DNA of 64,000 bases from Bradyrhizobium liaoningense (GCF_018130785.1 NZ_JAFCJT010000007.1:207486-271485), one strand, 5' to 3'. Positions 27,350 to 37,230 are shown, counted from the stretch's first letter. Program-made: numbers and translations. Notes: generated from the letters alone by a model not told the origin.

Positions 27350-27764
27350 CCGTGCGGAGCATCAAGCACGATGATCCAGCCGAGCTCGCTTCCGCGCCGT
27401 TGCCTTGGCGCCTGAAGCCCAGCGGTGCTCTCGGCGTCAGATTTCTGGAAGCTCCTTCACCTCAAGAGATGCGACGGCTTCAGCCGATCCAGAGCCTTCG
27501 TGTTGCTTGTTCGCCTCTTGCCTTCGCCGTCCGAAGTCGTGCATCTCTGACGGATCGGTTCTCGCGCGCTGCCCTGGGAGTGTTGGCGGCCGGATTCCGC
27601 GCGCATCGAACCTGGGCCTAAGCCTCACCCTCGCTCTTCGGCGACGTCGGCTTCACCAGGCCACACCGCGCACGGGAGCCCAGCGTTTGCGTCAGCCCTG
27701 ATCTCGATGACATCGCGACATGGATCGGTATACTGCCACCGCGCACCGGAACTAGGATCAGGCG
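27350..27764. other. Non-coding stretch before the molybdoenzyme gene
   Basis: 415 bp. A 91-codon frame (27346-27621) overlaps the preceding stop by ATGA but its composition (many Arg, Ser, Pro) and codon bias are not those of a gene. No repeat or terminator with a T-tract was found. It presumably carries the promoter of the oxidoreductase gene. Confidence 0.45.
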
Positions 27765-30086
27765 ATGGACGACACGATTGGTTTTCCCGACCCCGGCCTC
27801 GACCTGTCTGACGGCTTCAAGCCCCACACCTCGCATTGGGGGGTGTTTTCCGCGCGTCAAAGCGAAGCCGGACTCGAGGTCAGGGCCTATGCGGGCGACC
27901 CCGATCCGAACGGCATCATCGGCAATTTCCCCGGCGCGCTGCGGCATCAGGCGCGCATCGCCCAACCTGCGATCCGCCGCGGCTGGCTGGAGCGGGGGCC
28001 TGGCCCGGACGATCGTCGCGGCCGCGACGAGTTCATCTCCGTGAGCTGGGAGAAGGCGCTCGATCTGCTCGGCGACGAGCTCGGCCGCATCCGCGACACG
28101 CGCGGCCCCGGCGCCGTGTTCGGCGGCTCCTATGGCTGGTCGAGCGCAGGCCGCTTCCATCACGCGCAGAGCCAGGTTCATCGCTTCCTCAACATCGCGA
28201 TGGGCGGCTATGTGCGCTCCGTGAACACCTATTCCTCGGGCGCGTCCTCGGTGCTGCTGCCGCAGATTCTCGCGGGCTATGAGGACATCACCAAGCGTAA
28301 CGTCACCTGGGAGCAGATCGCTGCCGACACCGACATCGTGCTGGCGTTCGGCGGCATGGCGCTGAAAAACTCAATGGTGGCCGGCGGTTCCATCAGCAAG
28401 CATGTCGAACGCGGTGCGATGGAAGCTGCGCGCCGGCGTGGCTGCGAGTTCATCCTGGTCAGCCCGCTGCGCGACGATCTACCGATCGAGGCCGGGGCCG
28501 AATGGATGACCTGCGTGCCCGGCACCGATACCGCGCTGATGCTCGGCATCGTTCACACCTTGGTTGCGGAAAATCTGCACGACCAGGCCTTCCTCGATCG
28601 CTACACCGAGGGCTGGCCCGTGTTCCTGCGCTATCTCACCGGCGAGAGCGACGGGCAAGCGAAGCACGCCGAATGGGCTGCGGCAATCTGCGGCGTCGAC
28701 GCTGACACGATCCGCAGGCTTGCGCGTCGCGCCGCCGGAAAGCGCGCGCTGATCACCGTTTCGCATTCTCTCCAGCGCGCCGAGCACGGCGAGCAGCCGG
28801 TGTGGATGGGCATGGTGCTGGCGGCAGCGCTCGGCCAGATCGGCCTGCCTGGCGGCGGCTATGCTTATTCGCTCGGCGCGATCGGCTATTACGGCCGCCG
28901 CGTCAACGACGTGCCGGGACCGACGCTGGGGCAGGGTCGCAACGGCGTGCGCGATTTCATTCCGGTCGCGCGCATTGCGGACATGCTGCTCAATCCCGGC
29001 ACGACCTATCGCTACAATGGCGAGACGCGCACCTATCCTGACATCCGCCTCGTCTACTGGGCCGGCGGCAATCCCTTCCATCACCACCAGGACATCAACC
29101 GCTTGCGCAAGGCTTTTGCGCAGCCCGACACGTTCGTCGTGCATGAGCTCGCCTGGACCGCCACCGCGCGTCACGCCGACATCGTGCTGCCCTCGACCAT
29201 GACGCTGGAGCGCGAGGACATCGGCTATTCCACCAATGATCCGCTGATGGTCGCCATGCACCGGATCGCCGAGCCGTTTGGACTTGCGCGCGACGATTAC
29301 GAGATTTTCGCCGATCTTGCCGAACGTCTCGGCGCGCGTGAACCTTTCACCGAAGGCCGCACGTCGCGGCAGTGGCTGGAGCATCTCTACGAGCCGACCC
29401 GCGCTTCGCTCGAAGCGCTCGGCCTCGAGGCCCCGAGCTTTGACAAATTCTGGCAACGCGGCAGCCTGGTCGTGCCGCAACAGCCCGACGACGGCGGGCG
29501 GCTGCGCAGCTTCCGCGACGACCCGGCCAATCATGCCTTGCCGACGCCGAGCGGCCGCATCGAGATCTATTCGACCAAGATCGCAGGCCACGGCGATGCG
29601 GATTGCCCCGGCCATCCGGTCTGGCTCGACAAGACCGACATGCCCAGGCGTGGTGCGCCGTGCTTCCTCGTCGCCAACCAGCCAGTGACGCGACTGCATA
29701 GTCAGCTCGATTTCGGTGGACATTCGCTTGCCGCAAAGCATCGCGGTCGCGAGGTCGCGCGCATGAATCCGCGCGATGCGGATGCGCGCGGCATCAGGGA
29801 TGGCGACATCATCCGCCTGTTCAACGACCGCGGCGCCTGCCTGGCCGCGGTCCATGTCACCGACGGCATCGCGCCCGGCGTGCTCCAGCTTCCGACCGGT
29901 GCGTGGTACGACCCGATGGACCCCGAGGACGAGGCGCCGCTCTGCGTTCACGGCAATCCCAATGTGCTCACCCGCGACATCGGCACGTCGTCCTTCGCGC
30001 AGGGCTGCACCGGCCAGCTCACGACGGTCGAGGTGGAGAAGTTCACGGGCAATCTGCCGCCGATCCGGGCGTTCGATCCGGCGTAG
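27765..30086 (+). CDS. bisC: Molybdopterin oxidoreductase of the BisC/TorA (DMSO reductase) family
   Basis: 773 aa. The opening SHWGVFSARQSEAGLEVRAY, the block GGSYGWSSAGRFHHAQSQV and WAGGNPFHHHQDINRL are hallmarks of biotin/methionine sulfoxide and TMAO/DMSO reductases. S127 corresponds to the serine that ligates molybdenum in this subgroup. There is no N-terminal Fe-S cysteine motif, as expected for BisC/TorA, and no Tat signal, which favours a cytoplasmic BisC-like role (reducing biotin sulfoxide or free methionine sulfoxide) over periplasmic TorA/DorA. The C-terminal molydopterin dinucleotide-binding domain includes SHRGREVARMNPRDA-like residues around 660-700. Substrate is inferred from cofactor class and location only. 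Confidence 0.88.
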   Translation: MDDTIGFPDPGLDLSDGFKPHTSHWGVFSARQSEAGLEVRAYAGDPDPNGIIGNFPGALRHQARIAQPAIRRGWLERGPGPDDRRGRDEFISVSWEKALDLLGDELGRIRDTRGPGAVFGGSYGWSSAGRFHHAQSQVHRFLNIAMGGYVRSVNTYSSGASSVLLPQILAGYEDITKRNVTWEQIAADTDIVLAFGGMALKNSMVAGGSISKHVERGAMEAARRRGCEFILVSPLRDDLPIEAGAEWMTCVPGTDTALMLGIVHTLVAENLHDQAFLDRYTEGWPVFLRYLTGESDGQAKHAEWAAAICGVDADTIRRLARRAAGKRALITVSHSLQRAEHGEQPVWMGMVLAAALGQIGLPGGGYAYSLGAIGYYGRRVNDVPGPTLGQGRNGVRDFIPVARIADMLLNPGTTYRYNGETRTYPDIRLVYWAGGNPFHHHQDINRLRKAFAQPDTFVVHELAWTATARHADIVLPSTMTLEREDIGYSTNDPLMVAMHRIAEPFGLARDDYEIFADLAERLGAREPFTEGRTSRQWLEHLYEPTRASLEALGLEAPSFDKFWQRGSLVVPQQPDDGGRLRSFRDDPANHALPTPSGRIEIYSTKIAGHGDADCPGHPVWLDKTDMPRRGAPCFLVANQPVTRLHSQLDFGGHSLAAKHRGREVARMNPRDADARGIRDGDIIRLFNDRGACLAAVHVTDGIAPGVLQLPTGAWYDPMDPEDEAPLCVHGNPNVLTRDIGTSSFAQGCTGQLTTVEVEKFTGNLPPIRAFDPA

Positions 30087-30251
30087 GCGGCATCGCCGGC
30101 CCGTTACCCCCATCTACGCGACATGCGCCGCGAGGATGCCAAGGTGTGTCTGCGGCCTGAAACGTGCGTTGAAGAATGGCGATGCCGCTCCTTGCTCCGT
30201 CATGGCGAGCGCAGCGTCACGACGTGCCGCAGCGCGTCTCATCGCGCGAAC

Positions 30252-31229
30252 TTACGCCGCTGCGCCGACCGTCCAGTCCATGTCCGCGGCCGCGCGCCGC
30301 CGCGGAAGCGCCTCCGCAGCAGGCCGCGCAGTCCTGCTGGCCATACGCCAGCGTGCCGGTGACTGGCCGCTGATGCGCTTGAACACGGTCGAAAAATGCG
30401 CCTGGGTGCTGAAGCCGACGGCAAGCGCGATCTCCGCCAGGGGCCGCTCCGTCGTCGTGAGCAGGCTCTTCGCATGCTCGACCCGATAGTTGAGCAGATA
30501 TTCGCGTGGACGGTAGCCGGTCGCGGCGCGGAACTGTGCGGCGAAATGCATCCTGGAGAGGCCTGCGACATTGGCGAGCTCGGACAGGCTGATACAGCGA
30601 TCAAAGTGATCGGAGACATATTGCTCGACGCGCCGCAGCCGCCATTTCGGCAAGGCATTGACTTTTGCGCGTGGCAGCTCGAGCCGGGTCAGATGCATCG
30701 CAAGCGTCTCGCCGATGCAGTGCGCGAACTGCTGGTCCGCGCTGTCGCCCTGCTCGGTCAGTGCCTTGGCGAGCTCGGCGGCGAGCGGGTCGCGCAGCAG
30801 GACGAGGTCATTGAGGCCTTCGGTCGCGGGCAACGCCGCCGGAAAATGATCGGTGGCGATGTGGAAGTGCAGGAAAGCGCAGGGCGACTGGAATTGCACA
30901 CCGAGGAGCTTCGATGGTGCACTGACATACAGCGTGCCCGCGGGCATGGTGCCGTCGAAGATGATCTGACGGTCCCGGCTGAGCTTTACCCGAGCGGTCT
31001 TCAGGGCGATGGCGACGAAATAGCGATCCGCCGGTGTCGTCGCTTCGTGCGACGAGATGGCCCGAGAATCATCCCATCGCGAAATCGTGATGTCCGCGTC
31101 CGGACCGCAGTCGATCTTGCGCCATCCGCTTTCCGGCGCGATTACTCGCATCCCGTGCGAAACCTCGCGATCACGCCCGCTGGCAGGAAATTCGATCAAG
31201 GCATGCGTCGCCTGCGTGTCATTCAACAT
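30252..31229 (-). CDS. AraC-family transcriptional regulator
   Basis: 325 aa from ATG 31229 (GGAGAGGA about 7 bases upstream); an in-frame ATG at 31292 would add 21 residues. The N-terminal half is a ligand/dimerisation domain of beta-sheet type. The C-terminal half carries two helix-turn-helix motifs: SLSELANVAGLSRMHFAAQFRAATGYRPREYL, split at its turn, and RPLAEIALAVGFSTQAHFSTVFKRISGQ. The tail contains CPHGT-unrelated low-complexity Arg/Ala residues. A copy of the 20-bp TAAC double box lies 95 bp before its start, in the orientation seen at five other units. It is divergent from a STAND-type regulator gene. Confidence 0.9.
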   Translation of the reverse strand: MLNDTQATHALIEFPASGRDREVSHGMRVIAPESGWRKIDCGPDADITISRWDDSRAISSHEATTPADRYFVAIALKTARVKLSRDRQIIFDGTMPAGTLYVSAPSKLLGVQFQSPCAFLHFHIATDHFPAALPATEGLNDLVLLRDPLAAELAKALTEQGDSADQQFAHCIGETLAMHLTRLELPRAKVNALPKWRLRRVEQYVSDHFDRCISLSELANVAGLSRMHFAAQFRAATGYRPREYLLNYRVEHAKSLLTTTERPLAEIALAVGFSTQAHFSTVFKRISGQSPARWRMASRTARPAAEALPRRRAAADMDWTVGAAA

Positions 31230-31323
31230 CGCGCGTCCTCTCCTGGCCTCGCCGCCGCTTGCAACGCTCGGCCAACTCTCAGTGCTTTCCATGGTCAGAG
31301 GATAGGCGTGAGCCGGGCAAGAA

Positions 31324-31372
31324 GCTCGTTAGTGATGATTAGGAGGTGTTAGATTTTGTGCGCGCGCATTAG
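31324..31372 (-). promoter_or_regulatory. TAAC double box upstream of the araC-type gene
   Basis: On the + strand GTTAG, ATTAG and GTTAG begin at 31328, 31338 and 31348, with a fourth (ATTAG) at 31368, all in exact 10-bp phase. Read on the gene strand the core (31343 down to 31324) is CCTAATCATCACTAACGAGC. Nineteen bases after it comes TATCCT, a -10-like hexamer. See the regulon finding. Confidence 0.6.
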
Positions 31373-31578
31373 GTGTGGCAGTCCGCCGCAGGACGTTTGA
31401 TTTTATTCATCTTTTCAATTATTTGCGCAGATTGATGCGGTGTGAGGACATTGCCAAACATAGCGCGGCGATGGATGTGCCGGTATCAGGCCGGCGCAGT
31501 GCCCTTGCTGGACCGCGCGTCAACGCCGGGTATAGTCGCCGCGCATTTGAATGAAATGGCCGTCAAGATGAGTCAGAA

Positions 31579-34458
31579 GTGACCGAGTTCCCGGCAGGGC
31601 ATAGCTCTCCCAGCAATGGCGCCCGAGCGAATCTCGATTTCGATGCCGTTTCGTTCGGACCGTTTTCGCTGAGGTCGCGGTTGCTCGAGAGGGACGGCGC
31701 CCCGGTCAAGCTCGGCAGCCGCGCGATGGACATTCTGCGCCTGCTCCTCAGCCGTGCCGGCGAAGTGGTGCCGAAGAACGAGATTCTGAGCTACGCCTGG
31801 TCCGGCCTCGCGGTCGAGGAGATCAGCCTGCGCGTCCATGTCGCGGAGCTGCGCAAGGTGCTTGGCGACGGCAAGGACGGGGCCCGCTACATCACCAACG
31901 TTCCGAGCCGGGGCTATTGCTTCGTCGCGCCCGTGCAGCGTGTTGCGCGCAACGTCGCGCCGGTGCCCGTGCCGCGGGTACCCGAGCGGGCGGCATCGCC
32001 GGCGGCGTTGCCACATCGCCTGGACCGGATGATCGGTCGCGACGATGTGCTGCCCGAGCTGTCGGCGCGTCTGCTGAGCGACCGCTTCGTCACGCTGCGA
32101 GGGCCGGGTGGCATCGGCAAGACCACGGTTGCAACCGCGCTCGCGCATGACATGTGGCAGGCATTCGAGGGGCAGGTTCATTTCCTCGAATTCGGCCCGC
32201 TGAAGGACGCCACGCTGGTCGCGAGCACGGTCGCCGCCGCTCTGGGGCTCGTCGTGCATCACGATGATCCCTCAGGCAGCATCATCAATTTCCTGCGCGG
32301 ACGGCGGCTGCTGCTCGTCCTCGACAGCTGCGAGCACGTCATCGACGAGGTCGCTCGTCTGGCAGAAAACATCTATCGCGAGGCGCCGGGCATCGCCATT
32401 CTCGCCACCAGCCGCGAGTCGCTGCTGGTGGAAGGCGAGCAGATCTTCGAGCTCGTGCCGCTGGCCGGGCCGCCGCAAGGCACCCGTCTCAGTGCCGGCG
32501 AAGTGCTGGATTATCCGGCCGCGCAGCTGTTCATCGATCGTGCCGCGGCCGCAGGCCATCGGGGCGATATCACGGACGAGGATGCCGACGTCCTGGCCGA
32601 GATTTGCGGCAAGCTCGACGGCATTGCGCTCGCGATCGAGCTCGCCGCCGTGCGCGTCGGCGTCTACGGGCTGCGGGAGATGGCCGCGCTGCTCGACTCC
32701 AGGCTCAAGCTCGAATGGCGCGGACGGCGAACGGCGCCGCCACGGCAGCAGACGCTCGGCGCGACACTCGACTGGAGCTTTGGCCTGATCGGCGACAACG
32801 AGCGGACCGTGTTTCAGCGGCTCGCGATCTTCGCTGGTCCCTTCACGCTCAAGGGCGCGATGTCGGTCGCGGCGGAGGAGGGAACGCCGGGTGATCGTGT
32901 CGTCGATGCGCTGGAGCAGCTCGTGGCCAAGTCGCTGGTGTCGGCGCTGCCCGATGGCGCATCGCGGCGCTATCGCCTGCTGGATGCAACGCGCGCCTAT
33001 GCCATGCAGAAACTGGTCGACGCAGGCGAAGCGGACGCGATCGCGCGCCGTCACACAGCCTATGTTCAGCGCGCGCTCGAAGCCGGCATGGCCGAGCAGG
33101 GCAGCGACCAGGCTTCCCGCCTGCAGGAGCGCGCGAGCCTGCTCGCAGATGCCCGTGCGGCGTTGGAATGGAGTTTTGCCAACCACGACGGTGCCGCCTT
33201 GCGCGTGCCGCTCGCCGGCAGCGCTGCAAGGCTGTTCGTCGAGCTCAATCTGCTGAACGAGGCGCGCATCTGGTCGGGCCGCGCGCTCGCGATGCTCGAC
33301 GATGCCAGCCAGGGCGGCAAATGGGAGCTCGAGCTGCAGTCGACGCTCGGCCACGCCTTCATGTTTACGGAACGCAACAGCGAGCAGGCCGAGGCCGCAC
33401 TCCGGCGCGGGCTCGAGATCGCGGAATCGCTTGACGATCACGCCAATGCGTTCAGGCTGCTGTCGCGGCTGAACATGTTCTATCGCCGCACCGGTGACTA
33501 CAGGCATCTCGTGCCGACCGCACGCCAGGCCGAGCGCATCGCCCGCCAGATCGGCGATACCGCGGGCATAGCAGGCAGCAAGGCGCTTCTCGGCGTGTCC
33601 TATCATCTCGCGGGAGAGCAGGCCGAGGCGCAGGCCCATCTCGACGAGGGCGTACGTGACGATGCCGCGCTGCGCGGAACGCAGCCCGGGCATTTCGCCT
33701 ATTCGCGCACGCCGCAGATCCCGCTCGCGCGCGTGTTGTGGCTGCGCGGCTTTCCCGACCGTGCGCTCGATTGCGTCCGCCCGCTGGTCGGCGCCGCCGC
33801 GCCCCGCGACGTGGTGATGCATTGCATCGCGCTGTGCTGGTCATCCTCGGTGTTCGGTTGGGTTGGCGACTGGGCCTCCGTCGAGACGATGACCGGACGC
33901 CTCGCGACGCATGCGAACGTGCATGGGCTCGCACCTTACGAGGCTGTTGCAACCGGCCTTCGCGCCCAGACCATGATGGCCCGCGGCGAGGTGCCCGGTG
34001 GCATCGACCTGCTGCGAACGGCACTGCCGCGCCTGCACGCGGACCGCTATGAGCTTTACGCCTCCGCGTTCGCTGCGGACCTGTCTCACGGACTTGCCGC
34101 GCTGGGACGGTTGACGGAGGGACTGCAAGTCCTGCACGAGACTATCGCCCGCGTTGAGCAGGGCGGCGGAGGCTTCGACATGCCGGAGCTGCTCCGCAGG
34201 CGCGGCGATCTCGAAGCGCTCACCGGCGATCTCGATGCCGCCGAAGCGAGCCTTGCCGCATCGCTCGCACTGGCCGAGCAACAGGGCGCGTTGTCCTGGC
34301 GATTGCGGACCGAGATGTCGCTCGCAGGGCTTCGGCGCCGGCAGGGCAGGAAAAACCCGCTCGACGATCTCGCCGCGACCTATGCGCGCTTCACCGAAGG
34401 ATTCGAGACGGCCGACCTGACGACCGCGCGGCTGATGCTGAACGAACGATCTGCTTGA
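31579..34458 (+). CDS. Winged-helix STAND ATPase regulator A
   Basis: 959 aa from GTG 31579; the frame is closed at 31552, so no earlier start is available. Residues about 14-108 are an OmpR/CadC-type winged helix (VKLGSRAMDILRLLLSR, then RYITNVPSRGYCFVAPV). An NB-ARC-like ATPase follows with P-loop GPGGIGKTTV at 175-184 and Walker B LLLVLDSCEHVIDE, then ATSRESLLVEGEQI. The rest (about 470-950) is helical, with TPR-like repeats. This is a one-protein signal switch: ATP-dependent conformational change controlled by a bound inducer, with a direct DNA-binding output. It is the most divergent of three paralogues in the window (B 38057-40900, C 51308-54148). Confidence 0.9.
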   Translation: MTEFPAGHSSPSNGARANLDFDAVSFGPFSLRSRLLERDGAPVKLGSRAMDILRLLLSRAGEVVPKNEILSYAWSGLAVEEISLRVHVAELRKVLGDGKDGARYITNVPSRGYCFVAPVQRVARNVAPVPVPRVPERAASPAALPHRLDRMIGRDDVLPELSARLLSDRFVTLRGPGGIGKTTVATALAHDMWQAFEGQVHFLEFGPLKDATLVASTVAAALGLVVHHDDPSGSIINFLRGRRLLLVLDSCEHVIDEVARLAENIYREAPGIAILATSRESLLVEGEQIFELVPLAGPPQGTRLSAGEVLDYPAAQLFIDRAAAAGHRGDITDEDADVLAEICGKLDGIALAIELAAVRVGVYGLREMAALLDSRLKLEWRGRRTAPPRQQTLGATLDWSFGLIGDNERTVFQRLAIFAGPFTLKGAMSVAAEEGTPGDRVVDALEQLVAKSLVSALPDGASRRYRLLDATRAYAMQKLVDAGEADAIARRHTAYVQRALEAGMAEQGSDQASRLQERASLLADARAALEWSFANHDGAALRVPLAGSAARLFVELNLLNEARIWSGRALAMLDDASQGGKWELELQSTLGHAFMFTERNSEQAEAALRRGLEIAESLDDHANAFRLLSRLNMFYRRTGDYRHLVPTARQAERIARQIGDTAGIAGSKALLGVSYHLAGEQAEAQAHLDEGVRDDAALRGTQPGHFAYSRTPQIPLARVLWLRGFPDRALDCVRPLVGAAAPRDVVMHCIALCWSSSVFGWVGDWASVETMTGRLATHANVHGLAPYEAVATGLRAQTMMARGEVPGGIDLLRTALPRLHADRYELYASAFAADLSHGLAALGRLTEGLQVLHETIARVEQGGGGFDMPELLRRRGDLEALTGDLDAAEASLAASLALAEQQGALSWRLRTEMSLAGLRRRQGRKNPLDDLAATYARFTEGFETADLTTARLMLNERSA

Positions 34459-34464
34459 GAAGGC

Positions 34465-35184
34465 TCAGTCAAACCTGAAGTCCGAGAGATCGATCGACAC
34501 CATCAGCTCATCGCGCAGCGGCATCAGCTCCTCCCCGCGCAGATAGATGCGCCGGCGCGTCGGCAGCCTGAAGCCGTCAACGCTGACGGGCTCGGACACA
34601 TAATGAGCCGCCGGAAAATTGCCGGCGATCTCGACACGGTAGTCGTGCCGTCGGATCAGCATATCGGAGCCGAAGTAAAAGTCCTGCTCGGCGCTATGGC
34701 TTGCGATCCCGGGCGGGAACGTCGCCCGCAATCCGCGCCAGAGTTCAGTGCCTTCGCGCCAGGGCTCGATCTCCCGAACCTCGAACCCGTCCATGGCAAG
34801 CAGGAAGGGCGTCGTCATGTAGGTCCACAGCGCGTAACCGTTGAAATAGGCGCGATGCAGAGCGTCCCAGTGCGTGCGCATGTCATGCCGCGCGAACGCG
34901 GCGCGCGGATTGTTGCGCCCCGCGACGATGCGTCCGTCGGCGGCTACGATCGCGATCCGCTCGGGGCTGAACGCGGTGCGCTGGCCGGGCTTGCCGAACG
35001 GCTCCACGGACGCCCGCTCGCGATGCAGCTCGATCCGCATCGTGCGCGGCACCTGGTCCTGGTCGACGCCCTTCAGGGCCCAGAGATCGCCGCCGGTCAC
35101 GATCGTGGCGGCGAGTCGCCGGTGGGCATTCCATCGATCGAGCCCGCCATGGGCCTCGATCGCATTCGCCAGCAGCGGAATCAT
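34465..35184 (-). CDS. Uncharacterised protein, paralogue of 37231-37938
   Basis: 239 aa, soluble, no signal peptide. It shares with the protein at 37231-37938 a start of the form AI-A-GG-RWN (here NAIEAHGGLDRWNAHRR), an aromatic core (YALWTYMTTPFLLAMDGFEV), the segment PWREGTELWRGLRATFPPGI and a closing series of antiparallel strands (DYRVEIAGNFPAAHYV). I recognise no domain. The gene converges on regulator A with 6 bp between stops, and its promoter carries a perfect TAAC double box 65 bp before ATG, so it is likely a regulated member of the local regulon. Confidence 0.75.
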   Translation of the reverse strand: MIPLLANAIEAHGGLDRWNAHRRLAATIVTGGDLWALKGVDQDQVPRTMRIELHRERASVEPFGKPGQRTAFSPERIAIVAADGRIVAGRNNPRAAFARHDMRTHWDALHRAYFNGYALWTYMTTPFLLAMDGFEVREIEPWREGTELWRGLRATFPPGIASHSAEQDFYFGSDMLIRRHDYRVEIAGNFPAAHYVSEPVSVDGFRLPTRRRIYLRGEELMPLRDELMVSIDLSDFRFD

Positions 35185-35248
35185 CGGGCCGTTTCCTCTC
35201 GCATGGATGCTGTTGCTCCAACGGAGATAGCTCCCGACACAGACGACC

Positions 35249-35268
35249 GCTCGTTAAGCGTTGTTAAG
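35249..35268 (-). promoter_or_regulatory. TAAC double box upstream of the 239 aa uncharacterised gene
   Basis: Gene-strand sequence CTTAACAACGCTTAACGAGC. On the + strand GTTAAG begins at 35253 and 35263, with a degenerate third copy (GTTGGC) at 35273, exact 10-bp spacing. TATCTC follows the box after 19 bases on the gene strand. Confidence 0.65.
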
Positions 35269-35300
35269 TGCCGTTGGCGGGCCCGCGACGCTGTCGCCGT

Positions 35301-36254
35301 TCAGCCCTTGTGCCCGTCCAGACGCGCAAGGAAGTCGCGGACGAGCGTAGCGATCTCGTCGGTCGCCTCGTCGAGCGCGAAGTGACCGGCTTCAAGGATG
35401 TGTATCTCCGCATCCGGCACATCGTCGCGGTAGGCCGAAGCGCCGGCGACAGCGAAGGACGGATCGTATTTGCCCCAGACCACCAGCGTCGGCGGCCGCG
35501 TCTTGCGCAGCCAGTCCTGCCACTTCGGATAGGAAGCGACGTTGGTCCGGTAATCCAGGAACAGGGTGGTCTGGATCTCGGGCTGGCCCGGACGCGTCAG
35601 GAATGCGTATTCGTCGGTCCATGTGTCGGGGTCGTAGCGCTCGGGGTGCGGGCTGGAGCCAAGGTGTCGCTGGCGTGTCGCATCGAGAGAGGTGAAATTG
35701 GCCTTGAGCGCTTCCAGCTCGTGCGCCGGATCGGCCCAGTATTTCCGGCGCGCTTCCCAGAGCGGGCTCAAGCCTTGCTCATGCGAAACGGCATTCTGGA
35801 TCATGATGGCGCGAACGCGCTCCGGATGCGCTAGCGCCATGCGGAAGCCGACCGGGCCGCCATAGTCCTGCATGAACAGCACGTAGTTGGTCAGGCCGAG
35901 CTTGTTCGTCAGCTCGCCCATCACGCCGGCGATGTTGTCAAAAGTGTAGGTGAAATCGGACGGCGGTGGCGCGCTGCTGTTGCCGAAGCCGGGATAATCA
36001 GGCGCGATCAGGTGATATTTGTCGGCGAGCAGCGGCAGCAGGGGTTCCCACATCCGCGACGAAGAGGGAAAGCCGTGCAGCAGCAGCACTGTTGGTGCGT
36101 CGACAGGTCCGGCCTCGCGATAGAATATCTTGAGGCCCTGGATATCGATGCTGTGATAGCTGATCGAGCGCCGGCTCGATCGCAGATCCTGCGCCGAAGC
36201 CTGCACGGTTGCGCAGGCGAGGGCAGCTGAAAGCGCGAGGGTGAGCGAATTCAT
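35301..36254 (-). CDS. Exported alpha/beta hydrolase (dehalogenase/epoxide hydrolase-like)
   Basis: 317 aa. Residues 1-22 are a Sec signal (ALACATVQASAQ). The fold is read from LLLHGFPSSSRMWEPLLP (oxyanion HG), YPGFGNSSAP, the nucleophile elbow MQDYGGPVG with D130, WGKYDPSFAV, and the catalytic His in LEAGHFALDE. An Asp nucleophile points to haloalkane dehalogenase or epoxide hydrolase chemistry, not an esterase. Acting in the periplasm, it could detoxify halogenated or epoxidised compounds. It follows the DJ-1-like gene by 81 bp on the same strand, so both are probably under the double box at 37171-37190. Confidence 0.88.
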   Translation of the reverse strand: MNSLTLALSAALACATVQASAQDLRSSRRSISYHSIDIQGLKIFYREAGPVDAPTVLLLHGFPSSSRMWEPLLPLLADKYHLIAPDYPGFGNSSAPPPSDFTYTFDNIAGVMGELTNKLGLTNYVLFMQDYGGPVGFRMALAHPERVRAIMIQNAVSHEQGLSPLWEARRKYWADPAHELEALKANFTSLDATRQRHLGSSPHPERYDPDTWTDEYAFLTRPGQPEIQTTLFLDYRTNVASYPKWQDWLRKTRPPTLVVWGKYDPSFAVAGASAYRDDVPDAEIHILEAGHFALDEATDEIATLVRDFLARLDGHKG

Positions 36255-36335
36255 GATCGTGCCCTGTCTGAGGGATATCGCGGCGTCGAGAGGCGCGATC
36301 GCAGACGCCTCTCGAGATGTGGCCGCATCCAGGAT

Positions 36336-37037
36336 TTACGAAGCCTTCGCCTGCGGTTTGCCCTTGAGGGCGGCGAGCAGCGCGTCCGCGGCCGGGCCCG
36401 AGGAGTGCGGGTTCTGGCCCGTGATCAGGAGGCCGTCGCTGACGACGTGCGGCGTCCAGTTGGATTTCTTGGAGAAGACGGCGCCGAGCCGCAGAATCTC
36501 GTCCTCGACCAGGAACGGCACCACCTTGGTGAGACCAACGGCCTCCTCCTCACCGTTGGTGAAGCCGGTGACTTCCTTGCCCTGCACCAGCGGCTTGCCG
36601 TCCGGCGTCTTGACGTGGCGCAGCGCCGCCGGAGAGTGGCACACGATCGCAACATGCTTGCCGGCGGCAAAGAACGACTCGATCAGCTTGACCGAGTTCG
36701 GGTCTTCGGCGAGGTCCCACATCGGGCCGTGACCGCCGGGATAGAACACCGTGTCGAAATCTTCCTGCCTGACGCCGTCGAGGCGAACCGTCTTGTCGAG
36801 CTGGGCTTCAGCGGCAGCGTCCGCCTCGAAGCGCAGCGTCAGGTCGGTGCGGAATTCGGGCTCGTTGCTCTTGGGATCGAGCGGCGGACGGCCGCCCTTG
36901 GGCGAAGCCAGCGTGATCTCAGCGCCGGAATCCTTGAACACGTAGTAGGGGGCGGCAAGCTCCTCGAGCCAGAAGCCGGTCTTGCGTCCGGTGTTGCCGA
37001 GCTGGTCGTGGGAGGTGAGAACCATAAGAACCTTCAT
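36336..37037 (-). CDS. DJ-1/PfpI family protein (type 1 glutamine amidotransferase-like)
   Basis: 233 aa from ATG 37037 with AAGGAG 6 bases upstream; a longer reading to 37154 has no ribosome-binding site. It begins MKVLMVLTSHDQLGNTGRKT, contains the helix EELAAPYYVFKDSGAE, GGHGPMWDLAE, and the nucleophile elbow AIVCHSPAAL with C133 next to H134. This is the ThiJ/DJ-1/PfpI pattern of Hsp31-like glyoxalases and chaperones, so detoxification of methylglyoxal or repair of glycated proteins is a fair guess. Cytoplasmic. First gene of an operon with the exported hydrolase. Confidence 0.88.
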   Translation of the reverse strand: MKVLMVLTSHDQLGNTGRKTGFWLEELAAPYYVFKDSGAEITLASPKGGRPPLDPKSNEPEFRTDLTLRFEADAAAEAQLDKTVRLDGVRQEDFDTVFYPGGHGPMWDLAEDPNSVKLIESFFAAGKHVAIVCHSPAALRHVKTPDGKPLVQGKEVTGFTNGEEEAVGLTKVVPFLVEDEILRLGAVFSKKSNWTPHVVSDGLLITGQNPHSSGPAADALLAALKGKPQAKAS

Positions 37038-37170
37038 GACGATCTCCTTGAGTGCGTTCGCTGCAATGACGCATTCCCTCGTGGTGGAGGTGCGCCGGCC
37101 TCGGTCTCGTTCGAGCACGACACTTGTTCGTTGCTCGTGAGCCCAATGTTGCACCCAAGGCCGCGTGTTT

Positions 37171-37190
37171 GCTCGTTATGTATTGTTAGG
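37171..37190 (-). promoter_or_regulatory. TAAC double box upstream of the DJ-1-like operon
   Basis: Gene-strand sequence CCTAACAATACATAACGAGC, 134 bp before ATG. On the + strand GTTAT begins at 37175 and GTTAG at 37185. CAACAT follows 19 bases after the box. The box lies between this operon and the 3' end of the 37231-37938 gene. Confidence 0.65.
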
Positions 37191-37230
37191 CGTTGAGAGC
37201 AGTACTCTCAGCTCTCGCGCGTCGCCACCG

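Noticed and set aside
27346..27621. 91-codon frame overlapping the stop of the 68 aa gene by ATGA
   Set aside because: Overlap looks like coupling, but composition and codon choice are unlike the genes around it and no ribosome-binding site is evident.
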